Made by a program: the position numbers and the translations under genes. 64,000 nucleotides of DNA from Roseivivax jejudonensis (GTDB lineage Bacteria; Pseudomonadota; Alphaproteobacteria; Rhodobacterales; Rhodobacteraceae), in assembly GCF_900172265.1 (NCBI RefSeq), contig NZ_FWFK01000004.1:310001-374000 (forward strand). The letters run 5' to 3'. The notes beneath the pieces are model-generated. The model did not search any database. It worked only from the letters and a program-made list of their open reading frames with translations, and had not been told where the DNA came from. Positions 20,148-29,721 of this stretch are shown here, piece by piece (within the stretch, counting starts at the first letter, position 1; every line of letters starts with the position of its first letter).

Positions 20148-21256
20148 GTGCTCTTGTCCTTCTCTGCCAGGTGTTCGACCAGCGCGGCGAGGTCGTCGGC
20201 GGCGTCGGGCCGGCCGACCGACAGGGCCGCCTGGTGCATCCGGAGCGCGCCGTCGGGATCCTCGAGGATCGCACGGATCGCGTCGGTCATCGACTCGACG
20301 GTCAGGCGGCTCTCGGGCATTCGGATCGCCGCCCCCGCCTCCGTCAGCTGTTTGGCGTTCGCGGTCTGGTGGTCGCCGGCGGCGGCGGCGAACGGCACGA
20401 GGATCGCCGGGCGCCCGATGACGCTGAGGTCAGCCACGCTCGACGCGCCCGAGCGCGAGATCACCAGCTGCGCCTCGCTCATCCGGGCCGGGATGTCGTG
20501 AAAGAACGGCTGCACGTCCGCGTCGACGCCGTTTTCCGCGTAATAGGTGGCGACGCGCTCTGCATCCTCGTCGCGGGCCTGGTGACTGACCCTCAGATGG
20601 TGAAGCGTCTCCATCGGCAGGGCGGCGATGGCCGGCGGCACGACGTCCGACAGGATGCGCGCGCCCTGGCTGCCGCCGATCACGAGGATCGACATCGGGT
20701 AGTCGCCGGGAACGATGTAGCCCGCGCCGGCCCGCTCGCGCACCGCGGCGCGCACCGGGTTGCCGACGAAGGTGCCCTCCACCCCGTCCGGCAGCGCCGT
20801 CGGCCACGTGCCGCAAGCCACCGCGTCGACCCGTTTGGCGAAGATCTCGTTCACCCGGCCGAGGATGCCGTTCTGTTCGTGGATCATCCGTGGCAGACCC
20901 AGAATCGTCGCGGCACCGAGCGCCGGGATCGACGGGTAGCCGCCGAAGCCGACGACCACATCGGGCCGGTCGCTGCGCATCCGCGACGCCATCGACATCA
21001 CACCGCCGGCGACCTTGAAGGGCACGCCGGCCTTTGCCAGCAGTCCGCCGCGCGCGAACGTGGCGGAGGCGACCTCCTCGATCTCGACCGCGTGGGAAAA
21101 GCCGCCGGTATAGCGCGCGCCGCGCGCGTCGGTCGACAGCTTCACCCGCCAGCCGCGCGCCAGGAGCGCCTCTGCGAGCGCCTGCGCCGGGAACATGTGG
21201 CCGCCGGTGCCCCCGGCAGCCATCACGATCAGCTTCTGTCGTCCGGTCTCGGCCAT
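20144..21256 (-). CDS. murG: MurG lipid II-forming GlcNAc transferase
   Basis: A 370-residue GT28 glycosyltransferase at the inner face of the inner membrane that converts lipid I to lipid II. The N-terminal glycine-rich loop is [20 protein letters not shown]. The second loop is [13 protein letters not shown], and the C-terminal UDP-GlcNAc region includes [15 protein letters not shown] and [14 protein letters not shown]. It lies 43 bp downstream of ftsW and is coupled to murC by a 4-bp overlap. Confidence 0.97.
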   Translation of the reverse strand: MAETGRQKLIVMAAGGTGGHMFPAQALAEALLARGWRVKLSTDARGARYTGGFSHAVEIEEVASATFARGGLLAKAGVPFKVAGGVMSMASRMRSDRPDVVVGFGGYPSIPALGAATILGLPRMIHEQNGILGRVNEIFAKRVDAVACGTWPTALPDGVEGTFVGNPVRAAVRERAGAGYIVPGDYPMSILVIGGSQGARILSDVVPPAIAALPMETLHHLRVSHQARDEDAERVATYYAENGVDADVQPFFHDIPARMSEAQLVISRSGASSVADLSVIGRPAILVPFAAAAGDHQTANAKQLTEAGAAIRMPESRLTVESMTDAIRAILEDPDGALRMHQAALSVGRPDAADDLAALVEHLAEKDKST

Positions 21257-21298
21257 CTCGTCCGGGCGGGGCCCTGCCCCGCCGCTCTCCTCGCTCGG

Positions 21299-22465
21299 CT
21301 AGCGGATCCTGCCCCGCAGGATGTCGCCAATCTCGCCCTGCGGGCGCGTGCGTGTAAAGGCCAGCAGCATGCCGACGGCGAGCCCCCCCGCGATCAGCGA
21401 GGAGCCGCCGTAGCTCACGAAGGGCAGCGTCATGCCCTTGGCCGGCAGCAGCCGCACCGCCACGCCCATGTTGATCATCGCCTGCACCCCGAACATGCAG
21501 GCCAGCCCGGTCCCGGCCAGGCGGATAAAGGGGTCGCGCTCGCGCATCAGGCGCATCAGCGACCGGATCACGATCGCCGCGTACAGACCGAGGATGACGA
21601 GCACGAGGATCAGGCCGTATTCCTCGGCCGCGACGGCGATGATGAAATCGGTGTGCGCGTCAGGCAGCGACCACTTCACCTGACCCTCGCCGACCCCGAC
21701 GCCGAAGAAGCCGCCTTCCTGGATCGCGTTCGTCGCGAAGCCCAGCTGCGTGTTCGGATCGACCTCGGGGCTGAGGAAGCCGTCGATCCGGCGCGCGAAG
21801 TGTTCCGAATTGTCGTAGGCCACCGTCCCGGCGAGCACCACCGCCCCGGCCATGCCGATCAGCAGCAAGAGCGGCGCGCCGGCCACGAAGTACATGACGC
21901 CCCAGCCGAACAGCACGAGGCAGGCCTGGCCGAAATCGGGCTGCAGCGCCAGCATCAGCACGATCGCGATGGCCAGCGCGAAGGACCAAAGGCGCCCCGG
22001 CGGTCCGCCGATTTCGAGGCTCGCCGCCATCAGCCACGCGCAGACGATGACGAAGGCGGGCTTCAGGAACTCTGACGGCTGCACCGACGCGAAACCGAGC
22101 GAGTACCAGCGCACCGCGCCCTTGCCGAAATCGGTCCCGAAGACCGGAAGGAACGCGAGCGCCACGAACGCGCCCAGAAATCCGATCACCGCGACGCGCC
22201 GCACGAGAACGGGCGACGCGAGCGACGTGAGGAACATCGCAACGAGAGCGAGCCCGCCGAAGGCGATCTGGCGCTGGACATAGTGGAAGGGGTCGAGACC
22301 GTTGCGTTCCGCCAGCGGCGGAGAGGCGGCCAGCCCGAGCAGCAGCCCGATGCCGAAAAGCACGAGAATGCAACTGAGCGACCACTTGTCGACCGTGCGC
22401 CACCATTTGGGAAGCACCGGCTCACCCGTCGCCACGGGCGCCGTGCCGTACACCATCTCGGTCAT
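21299..22465 (-). CDS. ftsW: Lipid II polymerase/septal protein FtsW
   Basis: A 388-residue SEDS-family glycosyltransferase with about ten membrane segments. It polymerises septal peptidoglycan together with FtsI. SEDS markers include VQPSEFLKPAFVIVCAWLMA, LALQPDFGQACLVL and the catalytic-region loop leading to DFIIAVAAEEYGLIL, plus the C-terminal LPFVSYGGSSLIAGG. In related genomes murD lies directly upstream. Here the upstream neighbour is instead a cyclase-like gene with an abnormal end. Confidence 0.96.
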   Translation of the reverse strand: MTEMVYGTAPVATGEPVLPKWWRTVDKWSLSCILVLFGIGLLLGLAASPPLAERNGLDPFHYVQRQIAFGGLALVAMFLTSLASPVLVRRVAVIGFLGAFVALAFLPVFGTDFGKGAVRWYSLGFASVQPSEFLKPAFVIVCAWLMAASLEIGGPPGRLWSFALAIAIVLMLALQPDFGQACLVLFGWGVMYFVAGAPLLLLIGMAGAVVLAGTVAYDNSEHFARRIDGFLSPEVDPNTQLGFATNAIQEGGFFGVGVGEGQVKWSLPDAHTDFIIAVAAEEYGLILVLVILGLYAAIVIRSLMRLMRERDPFIRLAGTGLACMFGVQAMINMGVAVRLLPAKGMTLPFVSYGGSSLIAGGLAVGMLLAFTRTRPQGEIGDILRGRIR

Positions 22466-22498
22466 CGGAAAACTGCCTCGGTTCCGCTCGAATTTTCG

Positions 22499-23497
22499 TT
22501 AGTGCTGCCTGCGTCGCCCGGTTGTCCGGGTCTGATTGCAGGAGTCTAGCGAAATATTCGCACTGCCGCCAGCACAAACGAAGGCCTTTCGCGCATACCG
22601 TGCAATGGACCGGCCCGGAACCGCATCGGGAGTCCGCAGGCCCGGTCCCGACCGCGTCGGCCAGGCGACCTCATTGCGCAGCGCGCCCCAGCCGCCGTGC
22701 TTTCCGGTCAGCGACCAGCGCAGCGCGACGCGCGGGCACATGCCCGGCGCCTCCAGCCCCGCGCGGTGATGGACCTCGAACCGCCCGTCGGGGATCGCCG
22801 CGCGCAGCCCCAGCCAGAAGGCACGCGCGGCGTTCGGGCCGTACTCCCGGCGGCCGCCGGGTAGAGCGAGCTCCGCGCCGGGCGCGTACCGCCCCTCGAA
22901 GAGCGCGAAGGCGCCCTCCATCGCACGCTCGACGAGATCGGCAAATTCCGCGCCCGGCCCGTCGCGCGCGCCCTGGCCGGCATAGGCGGACGGCACGTCG
23001 AGCGCCGGCGTGAACGGCGCGGCATCCGCATCCTCGGCGAGCGCGGCAGCGGCCCATCGCTCCGGCGACAGGTCGAGGGCGTCGAGGATGGCCGCCCTGT
23101 CGGTGACCCGCCAGATGTCGGTGATCCGCCCGTCCCGCTCGGCCACTTCGGACAGCACCCGGTACCGGAGGCGTCGCCCGGTCGCCGCCCCGAAGGCGCC
23201 GTCGCCGTCATGGGCGGCCTCGACCGTGCGGCGCAACGCGGTCACGCGCACTGTGCCGCGGACAGGCAAGGCGACCGTGTCTTCCGCGAACCACTCCTGC
23301 CTCGGCAAGGCGGACAACCACCCGAGGGCATCGGTCGCGATCCCGATCCGCCCCTGCACGATGGCTTCGGGCGCGCGCAGGACGATCGTCCGCGACAGAT
23401 TGGCGTCGACCGGCGCCGCGAAATCCGCGCGCCGCCAGATCGCCTCGGTCGCGCGCGCGGCGACAGAGGCCGCTCCGTCGATGATGCCGTCCTTCAC
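22499..23497 (-). CDS. SnoaL-like (ester cyclase-type) protein with atypical C-terminus
   Basis: A 332-residue protein that appears to contain two NTF2/SnoaL-like halves. The first is around residues 20-160. The second begins near FADLVERAMEGAFALFEG and runs through FWLGLRAAIPDGRFEVHH and RVALRWSLTGKHGGWG. In the family that last motif is normally followed by a PTGAPVHV-type strand and a HAEFG-type motif. Here the similarity stops at GWGAL and the last 60 or so residues (ending TTGRRRQH) are Arg/Ser-rich and not family-like. I infer that the original 3' end was lost and the frame reads into the region upstream of ftsW. The GTG start at 23497 has GGAGG 7 nt upstream. Possibly non-functional. 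Confidence 0.6.
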   Translation of the reverse strand: MKDGIIDGAASVAARATEAIWRRADFAAPVDANLSRTIVLRAPEAIVQGRIGIATDALGWLSALPRQEWFAEDTVALPVRGTVRVTALRRTVEAAHDGDGAFGAATGRRLRYRVLSEVAERDGRITDIWRVTDRAAILDALDLSPERWAAAALAEDADAAPFTPALDVPSAYAGQGARDGPGAEFADLVERAMEGAFALFEGRYAPGAELALPGGRREYGPNAARAFWLGLRAAIPDGRFEVHHRAGLEAPGMCPRVALRWSLTGKHGGWGALRNEVAWPTRSGPGLRTPDAVPGRSIARYARKAFVCAGGSANISLDSCNQTRTTGRRRQH

Positions 23498-23575
23498 GAG
23501 TGACCTCCGACCAACGCACGGGGTCGCGACCCGCCGAAGCCGGCTTAGCCCGTGCAGATTAATCGGTGATTAACG

Positions 23576-24574
23576 TTAATCGCCGTCAGGCGCGTCCAGC
23601 GCTTGCGCCCAGGCCACGATCCGCGCGGTCAGCGGCTCGGTCAGGTTCGGCGACAGGATGTCGCCAGCGAGCACGTGCGCGTAGGGGTCGGCGTCCGGCC
23701 CCGGCGTCACCTCGTGCATGGCCGAGGGCCCGCCCCAGGCCGCGGCCACCGTCCGTGTCGCGTCTGCGTCGACGACCTGGTCCTCGTCGGCGAACAGGAA
23801 CAGCGCGGGCACCTCGATCGTCGCGTGGTCGAGGCCCCGCGCCGCCGCGACGCTCCGCGCCATCGGAAGGACGGCGACGGTCGGGTAGCGTTCGGTCCAG
23901 TAGCGGGCCTGCCGATCGTTCACTGGGGTGAAGCCACGCTTCTCTCCGGCCACCAGCGGCCCCCACCAGCGCACGCCGGGCCATGTCAGGATCCGGGCCG
24001 CGGGGTTGTTGACGCGGTAGTTGGGCGAAATCAGCGCGAGCCCGGCCATGTCGCGCGACAGGTCCGGATCCGCCGCCGCCAACGTGGCGAGCGTGCCGCC
24101 GGTGGACGTCCCGATGACCAGCACACGGTCGCCGATGCGCCGGCCGATGGCCATCGCTTCGGCCACGTCAGCCATCCAGTCCGACACCCGCGGCCCGGCC
24201 ATCGCCGCGCCATCGCGGCCGTGTCCGGCCAGCCGGGTGAAGAACAGATTGGCACCCAGCGCCTCCGCCACCCGGTCCGGCAGCGGCCGGACCTCCTCGG
24301 ACGTGGCGGAGAACCCGTGCAGATAGATTACCGCCCACTCGGTCCGCGCTTCAGGCTCGCCGGCCCACAGGATCCGCTTTTCGGTGCCCGGCACGATGTC
24401 GTCGAACGCCGCTTCGCGCTCCGCGAGGTAGGCGTCGAGATCCGCGCCCAGCGTCTCGGCGTCGAATTCCACGGGGTCCACGCGCGGGGTCCGGGTGCCG
24501 AGGACCGCCATCAGCGACACGATGAGCACGAGCGCCAGCGCGATGCGGGCGATCCATCTCAGCACCAGCAGCAT
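23576..24574 (-). CDS. Alpha/beta hydrolase with N-terminal membrane anchor
   Basis: A 332-residue hydrolase. Residues 5-25 (LRWIARIALALVLIVSLMAVL) form a signal anchor, so the catalytic domain is probably periplasmic or membrane-attached. The oxyanion-region strand is WAVIYLHGFSATSEE. The nucleophile elbow is VIGTSTGGTLA (Ser in G-T-S-T-G), the acid is in FLFADEDQVVDAD, and a terminal His is in DPYAHVLAGD. The substrate is unknown; carboxylesterases are the nearest type. It precedes no clear operon partner, but another alpha/beta hydrolase lies 49 bp upstream in the same direction. Confidence 0.82.
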   Translation of the reverse strand: MLLVLRWIARIALALVLIVSLMAVLGTRTPRVDPVEFDAETLGADLDAYLAEREAAFDDIVPGTEKRILWAGEPEARTEWAVIYLHGFSATSEEVRPLPDRVAEALGANLFFTRLAGHGRDGAAMAGPRVSDWMADVAEAMAIGRRIGDRVLVIGTSTGGTLATLAAADPDLSRDMAGLALISPNYRVNNPAARILTWPGVRWWGPLVAGEKRGFTPVNDRQARYWTERYPTVAVLPMARSVAAARGLDHATIEVPALFLFADEDQVVDADATRTVAAAWGGPSAMHEVTPGPDADPYAHVLAGDILSPNLTEPLTARIVAWAQALDAPDGD

Positions 24575-24623
24575 GGCGTCCTCGCCCGCGCGCCGGCGGC
24601 CGCATCTGCAGCGCGCCGGAGGA

Positions 24624-25364
24624 TCATCCGCCGACCTCCTCCACGGCCCGTTCGACGAGCGCGAGGCATTCGGGCGTGGAGAAGCGGTGATCGGCGCCTT
24701 TCACCAGGGTCAGCCGCACGTCGTCGCCCGCGATATGATCGAGCAGCCGCAGCGGCACGTCGCCGGCCACGGCCTCGTCTTCCGTGCCCTGCAGCAGCCG
24801 CACCGGGAACGGCATCGGCAGCGGCGTGCGCATCACGAGGTGCGTGCGACCGTCCTCGATCAGCCGGCGGGTGACGATATAGGGCTCGCCGTAATCCGAT
24901 GGCAGGGCGACATGCCCGTCCTCCATCACCTGCCGGCGCTGCACCTCCGAGAACCCGGCCCAAAAGCTGTCTTCGGTGAAGTCCGGCGCCGCGGCGATGC
25001 CCACGAACCCCGCCACCCGAGAGAGGCGTCGGGTCAGCAGGCAGCCGACCCAGCCGCCCATCGACGAACCGACCAGCACCACCGGACCCTCGGTGGCGGC
25101 GGTGATGACGGCCTCGGCATCGGCGACCCAGTCGCCGATCGCGCCGTCCTCGAACCGTCCGCCCGACCGGCCGTGCCCGGAATAGTCGAGCCGCAGGAAC
25201 GCGCGACCGCGATCGCGCGCCCAGGCTTCGAGGTGCACCGCCTTTGTGCCGTCCATGTCGGACTTGTAGCCCGGCAGGAACACCGTGCAGGGGCCCGTTC
25301 CGTCGGTCTTCGCGTAGGCCAGCCGGCGCCCGTCCGGGCCGTCGATGTGCTGGATGTCGGTCAT
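24624..25364 (-). CDS. Alpha/beta hydrolase, YqiA/ABHD10-like
   Basis: A 246-residue cytoplasmic serine hydrolase without signal peptide. The strand before the oxyanion hole reads CTVFLPGYKSDMDG. A lid-free core follows with FLRLDYSGHGRSGG, the nucleophile elbow VLVGSSMGGWVG, the acid in LQGTEDEAV and the catalytic His in VKGADHRFS. This pattern resembles the mycophenolic acyl-glucuronide/palmitoyl-thioesterase (ABHD10) group. Good ribosome site (GGAGG, 4-5 nt from ATG). It probably shares a transcript with the next hydrolase. Substrate not predictable. Confidence 0.85.
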   Translation of the reverse strand: MTDIQHIDGPDGRRLAYAKTDGTGPCTVFLPGYKSDMDGTKAVHLEAWARDRGRAFLRLDYSGHGRSGGRFEDGAIGDWVADAEAVITAATEGPVVLVGSSMGGWVGCLLTRRLSRVAGFVGIAAAPDFTEDSFWAGFSEVQRRQVMEDGHVALPSDYGEPYIVTRRLIEDGRTHLVMRTPLPMPFPVRLLQGTEDEAVAGDVPLRLLDHIAGDDVRLTLVKGADHRFSTPECLALVERAVEEVGG

Positions 25365-25523
25365 CTGTCCTCCGTTTGCCGGGCAGCCTGCCCCGGCCTG
25401 CGCGCGGTTTCCAGCCCCGAGGCACGCGAATTGCCCTGCGCGCCCCGCCCGCTACCGTCGTGGGGTCCGAACCGCGCCGGGCCCCCGGCGCACACCTCAA
25501 GACACCAACGGACACGACCGCTC

Positions 25524-26090
25524 ATGCACCGCAGAACACTCCTTCTTTCGCTCGGCGCCGCCGGCCTTGCCGCCTGCGCGCCGATCCCTTCCGACACGGC
25601 CTTGTCCCCGGCCGAGCGACGGGCCTTGCGGCTGTCGACGATCCAGGTGGTCCCGTCCGGCGCGACGTTCCTCAATTCCGGGGCGCAGGAGGTCCGCAAC
25701 GTGATCGCGCCGGATCTGCAGGGCGTGCTGCGGCGCGAGTTTTCGGATCGCATCGTGGCGCAGGGCGGATGGACGATGCAGGTGGAACTGGCGCGCGTCG
25801 CCGTGGCCTCGGCCACGAGCACGGCGCTCGGACGCGACCAGTCGCAGCTCGACGGCACCGTCCGGCTGGTCGATCCCTCCGGCGCGTTGCGGGCCTCGGT
25901 GCCGATCACGGTCACCGCCGGCGAGGCCGCCGACAGCGTGCTCGGCGGCGCGGCGGCGGCGATCACCGGGAGCCGGTCGCGCTTCTACCGCCAGCTGCTC
26001 GGCACGTTCGCGCGCGATGCGCGCACGACCATCCTCGGGCGCGACCTTCCGGGAGAGCGGATCATCCGCCGCACGCAATCATCGCTGTGA
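25524..26090 (+). CDS. Putative lipoprotein of unknown family
   Basis: A 188-residue protein with an N-terminal lipoprotein signal (MHRRTLLLSLGAAGLAAC; lipobox LAAC, Cys18). The mature part has alternating strands (STIQVVPSGATFL, WTMQVELARVAVAS, LDGTVRLVDPSG) and ends in an Arg-rich tail. I do not recognise the family. The layout suggests a small periplasmic beta-domain protein anchored to the membrane. It diverges from the hydrolase at 24624 and is convergent with the MFS gene. Confidence 0.75.
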   Translation: MHRRTLLLSLGAAGLAACAPIPSDTALSPAERRALRLSTIQVVPSGATFLNSGAQEVRNVIAPDLQGVLRREFSDRIVAQGGWTMQVELARVAVASATSTALGRDQSQLDGTVRLVDPSGALRASVPITVTAGEAADSVLGGAAAAITGSRSRFYRQLLGTFARDARTTILGRDLPGERIIRRTQSSL

Positions 26091-26109
26091 TGCACCGCAC
26101 GGCGGCCGG

Positions 26110-27384
26110 TCAGTCGTCCTGCCCGGCCGTCGTTTCGACCTCGTCGAGGCCGAACGCGATCAGCGCGCCGATCGCCGACAACGCCGCGAAACCGCACAGA
26201 GCCCAGATCGCGCCACCGGTGCTCAGCGCGCCCCCGAACGCGCCCGCCGCCAGAAGCAAGAGCCCGATCGAGGTGTTCGCGATCGCCGTGTAGTTCGACC
26301 GGCTCTCTTTCGGCGCCATGTCGACAAGGTAGGTGGAGCGGCTTTCGCGGACGCCCCGATAGGCGATCTGCATCACGAAAAGCACCAGCGGCGCCACGAT
26401 CATGCCCTCGGTCCAGCCCGCGGCGCCAGCCAGAGCCGCGGCGGCCATCGACACCGCGCCGGCCAGCCCCGACAGGATGAGCACGGTGCGCGACGACCGG
26501 TCGGACAGCCGTCCCCAGACATAGGACGACACGAACGCCGCCGCCGCGGAGGCCAGAATAAGCGCGCCCAGGCGCTGCAGCGCGCCGTCGCCCCCCGACA
26601 GGATGACGAGGTATGGCGGCGCCAGCGCCGTCGCCGTGAGCGCGCCGCGCGCGGCGATGAAGCGGCGGAACTGCGGATCCTCGCGGAGCGGGCTCAGGTC
26701 GACGGCCGCGCGCGCCTGCGGCTCCGACCGCCCCTCCTCCAGCGTCGCGAACACAGCCGCCGCCGCGAGCCAGAGTCCCGCGGCGAGGCAGATCGCGGCG
26801 ATGAGCGGCTCGCGATCCTGCAGGAGCCCGGAGATCAGCAAGAGCGCGAAGACGAGCACCGCCGCGGAGGCGGCGGATCCCGCGACTCCCTTGACCGCGC
26901 CGCGCCGCGTCTTGGCGACGGTCTTGCCGAGAATGTCCTTGTAGCTGACCGAACAGGCGGCGCGCGCGAGCGCCAGCACCGTCAGGGACACGCAGATCGC
27001 GAGGCCCGCCGCCCAGCCCTCGAGCAGGGCCGCGGCGGCGGCAATCCCGAGGGCGGCAAAGCCCTGCACCGCGCAGCCGGCCACCCAGACCCACTTGCGG
27101 TGCTCGCGCGCCTGGACGACCCCGGCCAGCAGGATCTGCGGCAGCAGCGCGCCGGCCTCGCGGATCGGCACAAGGAGCGACACCAGAACGGCCGGGGCGC
27201 CGACCGCGTTCATCAGCCATGCGAGCACGAGCTTTGGATCGATGAGCCCGTCGGCTACCTTCTGAACCGACAACGACACCATGTGGCGGATCCCGTTGCG
27301 CGCCTCGCGGGCGTTCGCCGCACCGTCATCGTCGGTCAGGGTGCCGTAGACCTCGCGCACCTCCTCGTCGCTCACATCGACCAT
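26110..27384 (-). CDS. MFS-type membrane transporter
   Basis: A 424-residue polytopic protein with about 12 hydrophobic segments. A hydrophilic N-terminal stretch (about 1-40, rich in Asp/Glu) precedes the first segments. Typical MFS elements are a REAGALLPQILLAG loop, the cytoplasmic SYKDILGKTVAKTRRGAVKG loop and VWGRLSDRSSRTVLILSGLAG near the second-half loop. The later MAPKESRSNYTAIANTSIG segment is also recognisable. The substrate is unknown. The start has AGGAGA 5 nt upstream. It diverges from thrS, leaving about 130 bp for two promoters. Confidence 0.8.
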   Translation of the reverse strand: MVDVSDEEVREVYGTLTDDDGAANAREARNGIRHMVSLSVQKVADGLIDPKLVLAWLMNAVGAPAVLVSLLVPIREAGALLPQILLAGVVQAREHRKWVWVAGCAVQGFAALGIAAAAALLEGWAAGLAICVSLTVLALARAACSVSYKDILGKTVAKTRRGAVKGVAGSAASAAVLVFALLLISGLLQDREPLIAAICLAAGLWLAAAAVFATLEEGRSEPQARAAVDLSPLREDPQFRRFIAARGALTATALAPPYLVILSGGDGALQRLGALILASAAAAFVSSYVWGRLSDRSSRTVLILSGLAGAVSMAAAALAGAAGWTEGMIVAPLVLFVMQIAYRGVRESRSTYLVDMAPKESRSNYTAIANTSIGLLLLAAGAFGGALSTGGAIWALCGFAALSAIGALIAFGLDEVETTAGQDD

Positions 27385-27516
27385 TCACGTCTCCTGGGCT
27401 GTCGGCCTGGGTCGCCGCGCGGCTTGACACCTCCGCGACCCGTCGGCAGATAGCCCGCGACACATAACCCGCAACCGGGCGTTCCGTGGGCGCCGAACCG
27501 ACGAGGAGCATGGCCG

Positions 27517-29496
27517 ATGAGCCAGATTTCCCTGACCTTTCCCGATGGCAACGCGCGCGAGTTTCCCGCCGGCATCACGCCGGCCGAGGTCGCGCAGGCC
27601 ATTTCCACGTCGCTCGGCAAGAAGGCGATCTCGGCCTCCGTCGACGGCGCGCACTGGGATCTCGCCTGGCCCATCGACACCGACGCCGCCATCGCGATCC
27701 ACACGATGCAGGACGATGCGCCGGCGCTCGAGCTCATCCGCCACGACTTCGCCCACGTCATGGCCCGCGCGGTGCAGGAGATCTGGCCCGACACCAAGGT
27801 CACCATCGGCCCCGTGACCGAAAAGGGCTGGTTCTACGACTTCGACCGCGCGGAGCCGTTCACGCCCGAGGATCTCGGCGCGATCGAGGCCAAGATGAAG
27901 GAGATCGTCGCGGCCCGGGATCCGGTCACCACCGAGGTCTGGGATCGCGACCGCGCCATCGCGCACTACCGGGACACGAACGAGCCCTACAAGGTCGAGC
28001 TGATCGACCGGATCCCCGAGGGCGCGCCGATCCGCATGTACTGGCACGGCGACTGGCAGGACCTGTGCCGCGGCCCGCACCTCCAGCACACCGGCCAGCT
28101 CCCGGCGGACGCGTTCAAGCTGATGGGCGTCTCGGGCGCCTACTGGTTCGGCGACACGTCGCGGCCGATGCTGCAACGGATCCAGGGTGTCGCGTTCAAG
28201 AACCGCAACGACCTGAAGGCGCATCTGACCTTTCTCGAGGAGGCGGCGAAGCGCGACCACCGCCGCCTCGGACGCGAGATGGATCTCTTTCACATGCAGG
28301 AAGAGGCCCCGGGCCAGGTATTCTGGCATCCGAACGGCTGGACCATCTACACCACGCTGCAGGACTACATGCGCCGCAAGCAGCGCGCCGGCGGCTACCA
28401 GGAAATCAACACGCCCCAGGTCGTCGATCGCAAGCTGTGGGAGGCCTCGGGCCACTGGGAGAAGTACCAGCACCACATGTTCATCGTCGAGGTGGACGAG
28501 TCCCGCGATGGCGAAACCGACGATGCCGCGGTGAAGGACAAGGCGCAGACGCGGATCAACGCGCTCAAGCCGATGAACTGTCCGTGTCACGTACAGGTGT
28601 TCAACCAGGGCCTGAAGTCCTACCGCGACCTGCCGCTCCGTCTGGCCGAGTTCGGCTCGTGCGCGCGCTTCGAACCCTCGGGCGCGCTGCACGGGATCAT
28701 GCGCGTGCGCGGCTTTACCCAGGACGACGCGCACATCTTCTGCACCGAGGACCAGATCCAGGAGGAATGCGCGCGCTTCATCGAATTCCTCGCCGGCGTC
28801 TACCGCGAGCTCGGCTTCCCGGACTTCGAGATCCGCTTTGCCACCCGTCCCGAAAAGCGGGTGGGCAGCGACGAGAGCTGGGACCACGTGGAGGGCGCGC
28901 TCGAGAACGCGATCAAGGCCGTGGGCCGCGACTACGTGCTGGAGCCGGGCGATGGCGCGTTCTACGGTCCCAAGCTCGATTTCTACCTGACCGACGCGAT
29001 CGGCCGGGTCTGGCAATGCGGCACCTTCCAGGTCGATCCCAACCTGCCGGAACGGCTCGGCGCGAGCTACGTCGCCCCAGACGGCGACAAGAAGCGTCCG
29101 TTCATGCTCCACCGCGCGGCGCTCGGGTCTTTCGAGCGGTTCATCGGCATCCTGATCGAGGAGCATTCGGGCAAGCTGCCGTTCTGGCTGGCCCCGCGCC
29201 AGGTCGTGGTCGCGTCCATCGTGTCCGAGGCCGACGACTACATCCACGAGATCGTGGCCGCGCTCCGCGCCGCCGGCGTGCGCGCCGAGGCGGACCTGCG
29301 CAACGAGAAGATCAACTACAAGGTTCGCGAACACTCGGTCGGCAAGGTGCCCGCCATCCTCGCCATCGGCCATCGCGAGGTCGAGGAGCGGACCGTCACG
29401 CTGCGCCGGCTCGGCGAGAAGGCGACCTCGGTTCTGAGCCTCGACGAGGCGGTGGCGACCCTCGCCCGCGAGGCAACGCCGCCCGATCTTCTGTAA
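27517..29496 (+). CDS. thrS: Threonyl-tRNA synthetase
   Basis: A 659-residue class II aminoacyl-tRNA synthetase. It has an N-terminal TGS domain (1-65), the SAD/editing domain with [11 protein letters not shown] and the C-x3-H-type LCRGPHL, then the catalytic core. Zinc ligands are in [10 protein letters not shown]. Motif 2 is visible as [22 protein letters not shown], split across the active site, and motif 3 lies near [14 protein letters not shown]. The anticodon-binding domain (about 555-659) starts near [12 protein letters not shown]. The second of two close ATGs (27517) is 10 nt after GAGGAG and is used. Confidence 0.97.
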   Translation: MSQISLTFPDGNAREFPAGITPAEVAQAISTSLGKKAISASVDGAHWDLAWPIDTDAAIAIHTMQDDAPALELIRHDFAHVMARAVQEIWPDTKVTIGPVTEKGWFYDFDRAEPFTPEDLGAIEAKMKEIVAARDPVTTEVWDRDRAIAHYRDTNEPYKVELIDRIPEGAPIRMYWHGDWQDLCRGPHLQHTGQLPADAFKLMGVSGAYWFGDTSRPMLQRIQGVAFKNRNDLKAHLTFLEEAAKRDHRRLGREMDLFHMQEEAPGQVFWHPNGWTIYTTLQDYMRRKQRAGGYQEINTPQVVDRKLWEASGHWEKYQHHMFIVEVDESRDGETDDAAVKDKAQTRINALKPMNCPCHVQVFNQGLKSYRDLPLRLAEFGSCARFEPSGALHGIMRVRGFTQDDAHIFCTEDQIQEECARFIEFLAGVYRELGFPDFEIRFATRPEKRVGSDESWDHVEGALENAIKAVGRDYVLEPGDGAFYGPKLDFYLTDAIGRVWQCGTFQVDPNLPERLGASYVAPDGDKKRPFMLHRAALGSFERFIGILIEEHSGKLPFWLAPRQVVVASIVSEADDYIHEIVAALRAAGVRAEADLRNEKINYKVREHSVGKVPAILAIGHREVEERTVTLRRLGEKATSVLSLDEAVATLAREATPPDLL

Positions 29497-29501
29497 CATT
29501 C

Positions 29502-29532
29502 GGCGCGCGGCAGGTTTCAGCTGCCGCGCGCC
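29502..29532 (+). terminator. Strong GC hairpin after thrS
   Basis: A perfect 12-bp stem (GGCGCGCGGCAG and its complement) with a 7-nt loop starts 6 nt after the thrS stop. No T-run follows, so it is a probable 3'-end or RNA-protecting hairpin rather than a canonical terminator. Confidence 0.5.
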
Positions 29533-29672
29533 CCGGGCCCGCTCCGCCCCGTAACCCACTGAAAATTTGGATATCTCCTGGCTGCCGCATGTCCTCGATG
29601 GCGGTGGCGTTCTGAACCGTGCGTGAGGCACGTCGCTGTGTGTGGCGCGGATTTGTCGCAGGCGGCATCATT

Positions 29673-29701
29673 CTCGTGCCGCCCCCCCCCGGCGGCACGA
29701 G
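29673..29701 (+). promoter_or_regulatory. 11-bp hairpin with all-C loop in the bufA leader
   Basis: Bases 29673-29683 (CTCGTGCCGCC) pair perfectly with 29691-29701, leaving a loop of seven cytosines inside a run of nine C. The hairpin ends about 9 nt before the GGGAGAG ribosome site of bufA. It is well placed to influence translation initiation or RNA stability. No known riboswitch matches it by eye. Confidence 0.55.
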
Positions 29702-29721
29702 ACCTGAACAGGGAGAGATCG

